Assembly (NCBI RefSeq): GCF_030812415.1 | Contig: NZ_JAUSST010000002.1 | Span: 372,001-436,000 of the forward strand | Source of the DNA: Paenibacillus harenae | GTDB lineage: Bacteria > Bacillota > Bacilli > Paenibacillales > Paenibacillaceae | Direction of reading: 5' to 3' | Length of the DNA stretch: 64,000 nt | Shown: positions 8,803 through 17,392 of the stretch, piece by piece | How positions within the stretch are numbered: position 1 is the stretch's first letter | How the letters are laid out: every line of letters begins with the position of its first letter | Notes under the pieces: generated by a model | Told to the model about the DNA's origin: nothing | Database searches by the model: none | The model's input: the letters and a program-made list of their open reading frames with translations, nothing else | Translations under genes and position numbers: made by a program

Positions 8803-10104
8803 GTGAAAAAACTATTGCCATTGCTGGTCGTGTGCGTCATGATTTTCACGGCTTGCGCGTCCAATGCGGACAACAAGAATGAGAATGCCGGTGCCGGTAA
8901 CGCCGGCGGCGAAACAACCAAAGTTACGGTCTGGGCTTGGGATCCGAACTTCAACATCAAAGCAATGAATTTTGCAAAAGATACTTATGCACCCGATCAC
9001 GCGGATGTAACGATCGACATTATCGAGAACGCTCAGAACGATATTGTTCAGAAGCTGAATACGGGCCTTAGCTCCGGTACGACCAAAGGCCTTCCAAACA
9101 TCGTCCTGATCGAGGATTACCGTGCGCAAAGCTTCTTGCAAGCTTACCCGGACGCGTTCTATCCGCTCACGGACGTGTTCAAGACTGAAGATTTCGCCGA
9201 TTACAAAATCGGACCGACTAGCTTCGACGGCAAACAATACGGACTTCCGTTCGACTCCGGCGTAACTGGCCTTTATGTAAGAACGGATTACTTGGAGCAA
9301 GCCGGCTACACAGTAGCTGACATGCAGGATATCACTTGGGATAAGTACATCGAGATCGGCAAAGCCGTTAAAGAGAAAACAGGAAAAGACTGGATTTCCC
9401 TTGACCCGAACGATCTAGGCATCATTCGCGTCATGGCGCAATCGGCCGGCTCGTGGTACTTGAAAGAAGACGGCAAAACAGCCGACATCGCAGGCAACGC
9501 CGCATTGAAAGAAGCAATGGAAACGTACAAAAAAATGATGGATGCCAACATCGTTAAGATCCATGCCGACTGGAGCCAATTCGTTGCTAACTACAACAAT
9601 GGCGACGCGGCATCCGTTCCAACGGGCAACTGGTTCACGCCATCCATTACGGCTGCGGCTGATCAAGCCGGAAAATGGGCAATTGTTCCGCTTCCTAAGC
9701 TGACGAACAACGAGAAATCGGTTCATGCTTCCAACCTTGGCGGCAGCTCGTGGTACGTCCTTAACGTGCCGGGCAAAGAAAAAGCGGCTGACTTCCTTGG
9801 CGCTACGTTCGGCTCGAACGTTGAGCTGTACCAGAAGCTTGTAACGGAAATCGGCGCAATCGGTACGTACAAACCGGCAGCCGAAGGCGAAGCTTACAAG
9901 GCGGGTAACGAATTCTTCGGCGGCCAAAAAATCGTAACGGACTTTGCGACATGGACGGCAGAGATTCCTAAAGTCAACTACGGCATGCACACGTATGCGG
10001 TTGAAGATATTATGATTGTGGAAATGCAAAACTACCTGAACGGCAAAGCGATCGATCAAGTGCTCGAAGACGCTCAGAAGCAAGCGGACTCCCAATTGAA
10101 ATAG
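8803..10104 (+). CDS. Sugar ABC transporter solute-binding lipoprotein
   Basis: A family-1 extracellular solute-binding protein, 433 residues from GTG 8803. GGAGG lies at 8790-8794; an in-frame ATG at 8788 overlaps this site and is less likely. The signal peptide KKLLPLLVVCVMIFTAC gives a lipobox with Cys18 as the lipidated residue, followed by a charged Asn/Lys-rich linker. The mature part has VTVWAWDPNF at its start and the usual alternating alpha/beta fold. It captures an oligosaccharide outside the membrane for the two permeases downstream. The sugar cannot be named from sequence. No ATPase gene is in the locus, so a shared MsmX-like ATPase elsewhere is expected. Confidence 0.9.
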   Translation: MKKLLPLLVVCVMIFTACASNADNKNENAGAGNAGGETTKVTVWAWDPNFNIKAMNFAKDTYAPDHADVTIDIIENAQNDIVQKLNTGLSSGTTKGLPNIVLIEDYRAQSFLQAYPDAFYPLTDVFKTEDFADYKIGPTSFDGKQYGLPFDSGVTGLYVRTDYLEQAGYTVADMQDITWDKYIEIGKAVKEKTGKDWISLDPNDLGIIRVMAQSAGSWYLKEDGKTADIAGNAALKEAMETYKKMMDANIVKIHADWSQFVANYNNGDAASVPTGNWFTPSITAAADQAGKWAIVPLPKLTNNEKSVHASNLGGSSWYVLNVPGKEKAADFLGATFGSNVELYQKLVTEIGAIGTYKPAAEGEAYKAGNEFFGGQKIVTDFATWTAEIPKVNYGMHTYAVEDIMIVEMQNYLNGKAIDQVLEDAQKQADSQLK

Positions 10105-10142
10105 TCTTCTTCTGACGAACCTTTAGCAATAGAAAACAACGG

Positions 10143-10197
10143 CCTTGGACATCGGCTGCCGGCGGATAAGCGGGCGGCGGGTGTCCAAGGTTCTTTT
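10143..10197 (+). terminator. Intra-operon hairpin between binding protein and permease genes
   Basis: Arms CCTTGGACA (10143-10151) and TGTCCAAGG (10182-10190) are perfectly complementary and are followed by TTCTTTT. Such partial terminators after the binding-protein gene commonly keep its mRNA more abundant than that of the permeases. Confidence 0.75.
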
Positions 10198-10240
10198 AGA
10201 GAGACAGAAGGAAACAATGTTTGGAAGGAGATGACAGTAC

Positions 10241-11134
10241 ATGAGAGAAGCCAAAGCTGTAAACTTACGCAACAAAACAAACGTCGTTGGCTGGTCATTT
10301 ATCGCGATTGCGGTCATTATGATATGCGCTTTTTACTTCTATCCGATGATTCGAGCCTTATTGATGTCATTTCAATCGGGTACTGGAACGAATCTGTCAT
10401 ATGTCGGTATCGACAACTATACGCGGCTGTTCAGCGATTCCACGTTTATTACGACTCTGACGAATACATTCCTGTATCTGATTGTGCAAGTGCCGATCAT
10501 GATCGTGCTTGCGCTGTTTATATCCGTACTGCTGAATGACAAAGACTTGAAGCTGAAGGGGTTTTTCCGGACGGCTATTTTTCTTCCGGCGGTAACATCG
10601 CTCGTTGCTTATTCGGTTATATTCAAATATTTGTTCGGCGCAGACGGACTGATCAATGCGATGCTGCTTAAGCTGCATCTGATTTCCGTGCCGATTCAAT
10701 GGATTACAGACCCGTTCTGGGCAAAAATCACGATCATTATCGCCATTACATGGCGCTGGACCGGTTATAACATGATCTTCTACTTATCGGCGCTGCAAAA
10801 TATCGACAACTCCATTTACGAAGCTGCGCGCATCGACGGCGCTTCCTCGTTCAAGCAGTTTACGAAAATTACGGTACCGCTGTTGAAACCGATCATTCTG
10901 TTCACGTCGATTACGTCCACGATCGGTACGCTACAATTGTTCGATGAGGTCATGAACATTACGAAGGGCGGACCGGGCAACGCGACGATGACGCTCTCGC
11001 AATACATTTACAACCTATCGTTCAAGTACACGCCCGACTTCGGTTATGCGGCGACGGTATCGTATGCAATCGTTATTCTGATCGTTATCTTCTCCATCCT
11101 TCAGTTCAAATTGGCAGGTGATCGCAATGACTAA
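10241..11134 (+). CDS. Sugar ABC transporter permease (MalF/UgpA type)
   Basis: A 297-residue inner-membrane permease with about six hydrophobic helices, starting MREAKAVNLRNKTNVVGWSF. The cytoplasmic EAA loop that contacts the ATPase is visible as YEAARIDGASSFKQFTKITV. GGAAGGAG lies nine bases before the ATG. The next permease gene overlaps its end by eight bases, indicating translational coupling. Confidence 0.93.
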   Translation: MREAKAVNLRNKTNVVGWSFIAIAVIMICAFYFYPMIRALLMSFQSGTGTNLSYVGIDNYTRLFSDSTFITTLTNTFLYLIVQVPIMIVLALFISVLLNDKDLKLKGFFRTAIFLPAVTSLVAYSVIFKYLFGADGLINAMLLKLHLISVPIQWITDPFWAKITIIIAITWRWTGYNMIFYLSALQNIDNSIYEAARIDGASSFKQFTKITVPLLKPIILFTSITSTIGTLQLFDEVMNITKGGPGNATMTLSQYIYNLSFKYTPDFGYAATVSYAIVILIVIFSILQFKLAGDRND

Positions 11135-11951
11135 GCTCAAGCGGATATTTATATACGTATTTCTAAGCGCGTCGGCGATCGTTTCGATTTTCCCATTCCT
11201 ATGGATGATCACTAGCTCGACGAACCGTTCCATTGATGTAACGAAGGGCAAGCTGCTGCCCGGCAAATATTTGTTAGAGAACTTGGACAAAGCATTTAAC
11301 GACGTGGACATCCTGCCGGCGCTGCTTAATTCGGCGAAAATTTCGATTTTGACAACCTTGCTTGCAATGTTGATCGCGTCGCTTGCTGGATACGGTTTTG
11401 AAATATTCAAGAGCAAAGCGAAGGATGTCGTGTTCAGCATCCTGCTGATCTCGATGATGATCCCATTCGCGGCGCTTATGGTGCCCTTGTACCGCATGTT
11501 CGGTACGATATCGCAGACCGTTCCGATCTTGGGCATCGATACGATCTCGTCCGTTATCCTGCCGACCGTAACGACCGCGTTCCTGATTTTCTTCTTCCGC
11601 CAGAGCACGAAGATGTTTCCGAAGGACATGCTTGAAGCGGGCAGAATCGACGGCTTGAACGAGCTTGGCGTCTTCTTCCGCATTTATGTGCCGACGATGA
11701 AAACATCCTACGCGGCGGCGGCGATCATTACGTTCATGTCGAGCTGGAACAATTACTTGTGGCCGCTCGTCGTGCTGCAATCGCCGGAGAAACGGACGAT
11801 TCCGCTTCTTATCTCCAGTCTGGGTTCAAGTTACGCGCCGGATTACGGCGTCATTATGACCGTCATTCTGATCGCGACATTGCCGACAGCCATTGTGTTC
11901 TTTCTGATGCAGAAGCACTTCGTGGCGGGCATGACGGGATCGGTTAAATAG
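11127..11951 (+). CDS. Sugar ABC transporter permease (MalG/UgpE type)
   Basis: The second permease of the importer, 274 residues from ATG 11127, which has an AGGTGA ribosome site; a GTG at 11118 is in frame but less well placed. It has six predicted membrane helices and the EAA loop LEAGRIDGLNELGVFFRIYV. It forms a heterodimer with the product of the overlapping upstream gene. The beta-galactosidase gene follows 69 bases downstream with no obvious terminator between, so import and hydrolysis are probably co-transcribed. Confidence 0.93.
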   Translation: MTKLKRIFIYVFLSASAIVSIFPFLWMITSSTNRSIDVTKGKLLPGKYLLENLDKAFNDVDILPALLNSAKISILTTLLAMLIASLAGYGFEIFKSKAKDVVFSILLISMMIPFAALMVPLYRMFGTISQTVPILGIDTISSVILPTVTTAFLIFFFRQSTKMFPKDMLEAGRIDGLNELGVFFRIYVPTMKTSYAAAAIITFMSSWNNYLWPLVVLQSPEKRTIPLLISSLGSSYAPDYGVIMTVILIATLPTAIVFFLMQKHFVAGMTGSVK

Positions 11952-12020
11952 GTAACCGGCCGACAGAAGGCGACCATACATCTAAAGACAGAGTCAGCGA
12001 GATAGGAGAGGTTTGTCGAT

Positions 12021-15000
12021 ATGAAAGCAACGAAAGCAAGCTTGGACTGGTTGAGCGATGTAGCGGTATTCGCCGTGAATCGGCTGCCGGCCCATTCCGA
12101 CCATAATTATTATGCAACACTGAAGGAAGCGCAGCGCAAGGAATCGATGCCGTGGAGGCATTCCTTGAACGGCGCTTGGAAATTTAATTATGCGGCGAAC
12201 CCGGCCAGCAGGCCGGTTGATTTCTATAAAACATCGTTCAGTTGCGAAGGATGGAACTATATCGAGGTGCCCGGCCATATTCAACTGCAAGGTTACGGCC
12301 AGCCGCAATACGTGAACACGATGTATCCGTGGGATGGTCATGAGGACTTGCGTCCGCCGCAAATTTCATCGGATCATAATCCGGTCGGGAGTTATGCAAC
12401 ATCGTTCGAGGTTCCCGGCAATATGGCTGGAAAACCGTTGTTTATTTCGTTCCAAGGCGTTGAGACGGCTTTCTACGTATGGCTGAACGGCGAGTTTGTC
12501 GGTTACGGAGAAGACAGCTTCACGCCGTCGGAGTTCGAGCTGACGCCTTTCGTGAAGGAGGGCGACAATAAGCTTGCCGTTGAAGTATACCAGCGCAGCA
12601 CGGGAAGCTGGCTGGAGGATCAGGACTTCTGGCGTTTCTCCGGCATCTTCCGCGATGTGTATCTGTATACCGTACCCGAGGTTCATGCGCAGGATGTCTC
12701 GTTGCGAATGGAGCTTAACGATTCATATGACAACGGTTCGTTGAACGTCTCGCTGGCGTTCCGCTCGGTAGTGCCGTCAGGAACGAAGGCGGTTCTGGAT
12801 TTGTACGACGCCAGCGGCGTGTTGATCGTATCGGAAGTGATTGTCCTTGACGGCTTGGAGTCTGAACGCACTTCGCTTCAAGTGAAAAACCCTTCGCTGT
12901 GGAGTGCCGAACGGCCTTATTTGTATAGCTTGTATATTCGAATTGTGGGCGCGGACGGCAACGAGATCGAAGTCATTCCTCAGCGAGTCGGCTTCCGCCG
13001 TTTCGAGATGGAGGACAAGATCATGAAGCTGAACGGCAAGCGCGTCGTATTCAAAGGCGTTAATCGCCATGAATTCAATAGCCGCCGCGGCCGTGCGATT
13101 ACAAACGAGGATATGCTGTGGGATATCAAGGCGCTAAAGCGCAACAACATTAACGCCGTACGGACTTCCCACTATCCGAATCAAAGCTACTGGTATGAGC
13201 TTTGCGACGAATACGGCGTCTACGTTATCGACGAAATGAACCTGGAGACGCATGGCTCATGGCAGAAGATGGGTGCGGTCGAACCGTCGTGGAACATTCC
13301 CGGTAGCAAGCCGGAATGGCAGGACATCGTAATGGACCGCGCGATCTCGCTCTACGAGCGCGACAAGAACCACCCTTCGGTCATCATTTGGTCGCTTGGC
13401 AACGAATCCTACGTCGGCGACGTGCTCGTGAACGTTGCGCGATATTTCCGTACGGTCGATCCGAGCCGCCTTGTTCATTACGAAGGCGTATTCTACGATC
13501 GGGCATTTACCGAAGCGAGCGATATGGAGAGCCGGATGTACGCGAAGGTCGCCGATATAGAGGAATACTTGAATAACGATCCGGACAAGCCGTACATTAG
13601 CTGCGAATACATGCACGCAATGGGCAACTCGCTGGGCGGCATGCGAAAGTATACGGATTTGGAGCAGAAGTATCCGATGTACCAAGGCGGCTTCATCTGG
13701 GATTACATCGATCAAGTGATCGTGAAGGAAAACCGCTATGGCGACGAATTCCTCGCTTACGGCGGTGATTTCGACGATCGTCCGACGGATTACAACTTCT
13801 GTACGAATGGCATCGTCTATGCGAACCGCGAGCTGTCGCCGAAGATGCAGGACGTTAAATTTTTATATCAAAATGTGAAGCTTGCACCGGAGCGCGACGG
13901 TTTGCTCATACGCAACGATAATCTGTTCGAGGATACGGGTGCTTTCGCGCTTGAGATCGCGCTGTTCCGCGAAGGCATCGAGGTTCATCGCTTCGAGGTG
14001 GAAGCGGCAGTAGCGGCAGGGAACGAAGCGCGTATCGCCTATAATATCGAGGAGCAAGTCGGCGAGCCTGGCGAATATGCGGTTCATGCTTCCTTGAAAC
14101 TGAAGCAAGCTACGCTTTGGGCGGAAGAAGGCTACGAGATCGCGTTCGGCGAGCATATCTTCAAGGTTGCCGGTCAAGCTGTTGACGCAGCTGCGGCCCA
14201 TGGCAAGCTGAGAGTTGCGAACGGGGACGTGAACATCGGCGTGCATGGCCGGAATTTCCGCATCATGTTCTCGAAACAGGCGCATACGATGACTTCGATC
14301 GTATTTGACGGACGCGAGATGATCGCCGCTCCGCCTGTGCCGCTATTCTGGCGGGCGACTACGGACAATGACAAAGGTTACTCCCAAGGCTTTGATTCCG
14401 GTCTATGGTATGCGGCGAGTCTTACCCGCAAAAGCGTCGGCATCGACGTGTCGGAGGCGAAGGACGGCAGCGCCATAACGGTAGCATACCGGTTCCGCTT
14501 CTCGATCAGCGAGACGGCGGAAGCTAAGATCGCGTATACGGTGAATGCGAACGGATCGGTTCGCGTTCAAGCGGAGTACAAAGGCGCGCCTGGACTGCCT
14601 CGTCTGCCGATCTTTGCCGTGTCGTTCAAGGTAAAGGCCGATTACGACCAGTTGGAATGGTACGCGATGGGCCCAGAGGAAAATTACGCGGACCGCGCGA
14701 ACGGCGCTCGTCTATGCGTATTCGAGAACACGGCGGCCGACAACGTGGCAGCATACGCGGTTCCGCAGGAGTCCGGCAACCGTACGGGCGTCAGACGTCT
14801 AAGCGTAAGGAACCGGGACGGACACGGACTTCGCATCGTCTCGAGCGGCGAACCGGTCGAATGCAACGTATCGCCGTATACGGCATTCGAGCTGGAGAAT
14901 GCGCAGCATCATTACGAGCTGCCGGAGGTTCACTACACGGTAATAACGGTCGCAGGGCGCCAGATGGGCGTCGGCGGCGACGACAGCTGGGGTGCTCCGG

Positions 15001-15068
15001 TGCACGAGGAATACACGATCTCTGGCGAGCAGGATCTCGCGTTCGAGTTCACGATTGAACGGGCATAA
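12021..15068 (+). CDS. lacZ: Beta-galactosidase, GH2 (LacZ-like, long form)
   Basis: A 1015-residue cytoplasmic glycosidase with full LacZ architecture: sugar-binding jelly roll (about 50-215), immunoglobulin-like domain, TIM barrel (about 320-620), linker and the C-terminal small-chain domain. The acid/base Glu is residue 462 in WSLGNESYVG and the nucleophile Glu is residue 529 in ISCEYMHAMGNS, close to E. coli Glu461 and Glu537. No signal peptide is seen. GGAGAGG lies before the ATG. As last gene of sugar locus 1 it should hydrolyse the imported galactoside. Other beta-galactoside or related specificities within GH2 are possible. Confidence 0.95.
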   Translation: MKATKASLDWLSDVAVFAVNRLPAHSDHNYYATLKEAQRKESMPWRHSLNGAWKFNYAANPASRPVDFYKTSFSCEGWNYIEVPGHIQLQGYGQPQYVNTMYPWDGHEDLRPPQISSDHNPVGSYATSFEVPGNMAGKPLFISFQGVETAFYVWLNGEFVGYGEDSFTPSEFELTPFVKEGDNKLAVEVYQRSTGSWLEDQDFWRFSGIFRDVYLYTVPEVHAQDVSLRMELNDSYDNGSLNVSLAFRSVVPSGTKAVLDLYDASGVLIVSEVIVLDGLESERTSLQVKNPSLWSAERPYLYSLYIRIVGADGNEIEVIPQRVGFRRFEMEDKIMKLNGKRVVFKGVNRHEFNSRRGRAITNEDMLWDIKALKRNNINAVRTSHYPNQSYWYELCDEYGVYVIDEMNLETHGSWQKMGAVEPSWNIPGSKPEWQDIVMDRAISLYERDKNHPSVIIWSLGNESYVGDVLVNVARYFRTVDPSRLVHYEGVFYDRAFTEASDMESRMYAKVADIEEYLNNDPDKPYISCEYMHAMGNSLGGMRKYTDLEQKYPMYQGGFIWDYIDQVIVKENRYGDEFLAYGGDFDDRPTDYNFCTNGIVYANRELSPKMQDVKFLYQNVKLAPERDGLLIRNDNLFEDTGAFALEIALFREGIEVHRFEVEAAVAAGNEARIAYNIEEQVGEPGEYAVHASLKLKQATLWAEEGYEIAFGEHIFKVAGQAVDAAAAHGKLRVANGDVNIGVHGRNFRIMFSKQAHTMTSIVFDGREMIAAPPVPLFWRATTDNDKGYSQGFDSGLWYAASLTRKSVGIDVSEAKDGSAITVAYRFRFSISETAEAKIAYTVNANGSVRVQAEYKGAPGLPRLPIFAVSFKVKADYDQLEWYAMGPEENYADRANGARLCVFENTAADNVAAYAVPQESGNRTGVRRLSVRNRDGHGLRIVSSGEPVECNVSPYTAFELENAQHHYELPEVHYTVITVAGRQMGVGGDDSWGAPVHEEYTISGEQDLAFEFTIERA

Positions 15069-15080
15069 ATGGATAAGATG

Positions 15081-15113
15081 GCGGTGCAAGGGTTTCCTTG
15101 TACCGCTTTTTTG
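15081..15113 (+). terminator. Terminator of sugar locus 1
   Basis: GCGGTGCAAGG pairs with CCTTGTACCGC (one G-T pair) around a short loop and is followed by TTTTTTG. It begins 13 bases after the lacZ stop codon. Confidence 0.88.
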
Positions 15114-15142
15114 TTTCGATTTTTTTTGCTTGCCGTACGTTG

Positions 15143-15331
15143 CTATACTGGATTTCTGCAGGATAGAGGCCTCTTATGAGGCTTCCTCAACCGCTATATT
15201 GGATTTTTGCATCAACTTTATTCTTGAACGGTCAACAAAGCGCTTTCCGGCGGAAAGTTAATGCACATATCCATTATAGGCTTGGAAAGACGTTCCAATC
15301 GGCGAAAGTTGCTGCAATAATCCAACATAGC
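15143..15331. repeat. Four-arm palindromic intergenic repeat, copy A
   Basis: Four related arms of about 20-26 bases: two forward (15143-15166, partial, ending GCAGGATAG; 15194-15219, CTATATTGGATTTTTGC...) and two inverted (15254-15279, ending CCATTATAG; 15305-15330, ending CCAACATAG). The forward consensus is CTATATTGGATTTNTGCA, with TCAACTTT following in full arms. Copy B at 30847-31034 has the same arm order and spacing. No coding capacity or transposase is present. It lies between the lacZ terminator and patB. Confidence 0.8.
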
Positions 15332-15380
15332 CGCTAACACAGGGAACCTCAGCTGTTCAGAGCAGCAGATCAAAAACAAT

Positions 15381-15412
15381 GAGGGCGGGGCCTCCGTCCT
15401 CTATTTTCTTTT
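15381..15412 (+). terminator. Terminator-like hairpin in the leader of the PatB-like gene
   Basis: GAGGGCGG and CCGTCCTC form an eight-base stem with one G-T pair around a five-base loop, followed by TATTTTCTTTT. It lies 54 bases before the next start codon and is not preceded by a gene on this strand, so it may end a leader transcript. The rest of 15114-15465 holds only the repeat and this hairpin. Confidence 0.55.
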
Positions 15413-15465
15413 GCACCCAGAGGCTCTATGATAGAGACATACCTTGGAAAGTTAGGTGATATCTT

Positions 15466-16644
15466 TTGGCAAAATCATTCGGGTTCGATAACCAGATAAA
15501 TAGAACAAATACGCGCTCCTATAAATGGGATTATGCAGAAACGTTGTTCGGCGCGAAGGATCTTCTGCCGCTATGGGTAGCGGATATGGATTTCCTAACC
15601 GCACCCGCAATCACCGAACGTTTGGTCCAGCGCGCGCAGCTAGGCTCGTATGGCTATGCGGTACGTACGGACAGCTACCTCGACGCAATCGTGAGCTGGT
15701 ATCGCCGCCGGCATGAATGGACGATTCAGTCCGACTCGATCGTGGACTCTCCCAGCGTCGTCACTTCGCTGAGCCTTGCGGTTCAGCTGTTCAGCGAGCC
15801 AGGCGATCAGATTGTTATTCAGACGCCGGTCTATTATCCGTTCTACGAAGTGATACGCGGCAACGATCGGGTTGTTGCGGCAAGCCGGCTGCGCATAGAG
15901 AACAATCGCTATGAAATGGACTTCGACCATATGGAATCGTTATTTCAAGGCGGGGCGAAGCTGCTGCTGCTATGCAGTCCGCATAATCCGGGAGGCCGCG
16001 TCTGGAGCGAGGATGAGCTGCGCCGGCTTGGCGATCTTTGCCTGCAGTATGGCGTTCACGTTGTATCCGACGAAATACATGGCGATCTCGTTCATCCGGG
16101 ACGCCGTCATCTTCCTTTCGCATCGTTGTCGCCGGAGATTGCCGAGATTACGATTACTTGCCTATCGGCAACGAAGACGTTCAATCTTCCGGGCCTTCAT
16201 ACTTCCTTTATGGCCGTATCGAATGTCGAAGCCAGACGGAAGATCAATCAGCGAATGAAGCTGCTTGGCCTAAGCAATGCGGGCCACTTCGCCCAAGACG
16301 CGGTGGAAGCGGCCTTTAATAAAGGGGAAGCATGGCTTGACGAGCTTCTCGAATACATCGGGGAAAATATCGCGTTCGCGCGTCAATACTTGAGCAAACA
16401 ACTGCCGCAAGTAAAGCCGATGATCCCGGATGCGACCTATCTGCTATGGGTGGATTGCCGATCGCTCGGTCTGGATTCGAAGGGCTTGAAGGAGCTCATG
16501 TTCCATCAGGCGAAGGTGGCGTTCAGCGAAGGCTCCGGCTTTGGCGAGGACGGTACGGGATGGCTGCGCATTAACGTTGCCTGTCCAAGGTCGCTATTGG
16601 CGCAGGCGCTTGAGCAGTTCTGCGAAGCGGCACGGAAGCTGTAA
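15466..16644 (+). CDS. Pyridoxal-phosphate C-S lyase / aminotransferase, MalY/PatB family
   Basis: A 392-residue fold-type I PLP enzyme, probably a cystathionine beta-lyase-like C-S lyase. The PLP-binding Lys is residue 237 in LSATKTFNLPGLH. Upstream are CSPHNPGGRVW and SDEIHGDLVHPGRRHLPF, both typical of MalY/PatB. The start is TTG at 15466 with AGGTGAT five bases upstream. In Bacillus, PatB cleaves cystathionine, cysteine and related thioethers; some members act mainly as regulators or aminotransferases, so the substrate is open. The leader carries a terminator-like hairpin, but no known riboswitch was recognised. Confidence 0.88.
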   Translation: MAKSFGFDNQINRTNTRSYKWDYAETLFGAKDLLPLWVADMDFLTAPAITERLVQRAQLGSYGYAVRTDSYLDAIVSWYRRRHEWTIQSDSIVDSPSVVTSLSLAVQLFSEPGDQIVIQTPVYYPFYEVIRGNDRVVAASRLRIENNRYEMDFDHMESLFQGGAKLLLLCSPHNPGGRVWSEDELRRLGDLCLQYGVHVVSDEIHGDLVHPGRRHLPFASLSPEIAEITITCLSATKTFNLPGLHTSFMAVSNVEARRKINQRMKLLGLSNAGHFAQDAVEAAFNKGEAWLDELLEYIGENIAFARQYLSKQLPQVKPMIPDATYLLWVDCRSLGLDSKGLKELMFHQAKVAFSEGSGFGEDGTGWLRINVACPRSLLAQALEQFCEAARKL

Positions 16645-16770
16645 TTATGGATCGATCGTCCCGCTGCTGAATATCGAAATGTTGCTATTCCATTCGAAGG
16701 CTCCCACAACGGGCTTCGGGCGAGTTATAGTGTAGGAGCAGCAACAAAATAGAAAGAGGAGGCTCATTCA

Positions 16771-17388
16771 TTGGTGAACGCGGCTATTAACTATTTCGAA
16801 TACGGGCAACGCGAGATCGATTATTTGACCAATGCCGATCCCGTGTTAGGAGCGGCTATCGAGCGTCTGGGCAAACCTGAGCGTGAGATTATCCCAGATC
16901 TGTTCACGGCCCTTGTGAATGCAATGGTCGGTCAGCTTATTTCGGTCAAGGCCGCCGATGCGATATGGGGCAGAATGCTGGAGCGTCTCGGCTCGATGAC
17001 GCCGCAGCGTGTGGCGGAGCAATCGGTAGCCGACATCAAGGGCTGCGGTCTATCGCTCAAGAAGGCGGAAAACATTCATGCGATTGCTTCTTCTATTATG
17101 AGCGGCGAGCTGAATCTCCACGAGCTGACTGCGTTGCCGGATGCGGAGGTAGCCGCGAAGCTTACGTCACTCAAGGGCGTCGGCCATTGGACGGCAGAGA
17201 TGCTGCTTATCCACGCGCTCGAGCGACCTGACGTTGTCAGTTGGGGAGACGCGGCGATTCGCCGCGGCATGATGAGGCTGTACGGCTTAAGCGAGCTAAC
17301 GAAGCAGCAGTTCGAGGAATACCGCAAGCTTTACTCGCCCTATGGCTCGGTCGCCTCGATCTATTTATGGCAGCTATCGGCAGATTAA
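16771..17388 (+). CDS. DNA-3-methyladenine glycosylase II (AlkA-like, HhH-GPD)
   Basis: A base-excision repair glycosylase that removes alkylated purines. The 205-residue protein consists of the helix-hairpin-helix module (LTSLKGVGHWTAEMLL) followed by the GPD segment with catalytic Asp at residue 160 (VSWGDAAIRRGM). It lacks the N-terminal TBP-like domain of the longer E. coli AlkA, as several Gram-positive homologues do. The start is TTG 16771 after AGAGGAGG; GTG 16774 is an alternative. Only four bases separate its stop from that of the convergent adaA-ogt-radical SAM cluster, which supports a role in alkylation repair. Confidence 0.9.
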   Translation: MVNAAINYFEYGQREIDYLTNADPVLGAAIERLGKPEREIIPDLFTALVNAMVGQLISVKAADAIWGRMLERLGSMTPQRVAEQSVADIKGCGLSLKKAENIHAIASSIMSGELNLHELTALPDAEVAAKLTSLKGVGHWTAEMLLIHALERPDVVSWGDAAIRRGMMRLYGLSELTKQQFEEYRKLYSPYGSVASIYLWQLSAD

Positions 17389-17392
17389 CCAT

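Noticed and set aside
15114..15465. Known riboswitch or T-box in the leader of the PatB-like gene
   Set aside because: No conserved core of a SAM riboswitch or T-box could be recognised by eye; only the repeat and a hairpin are seen.
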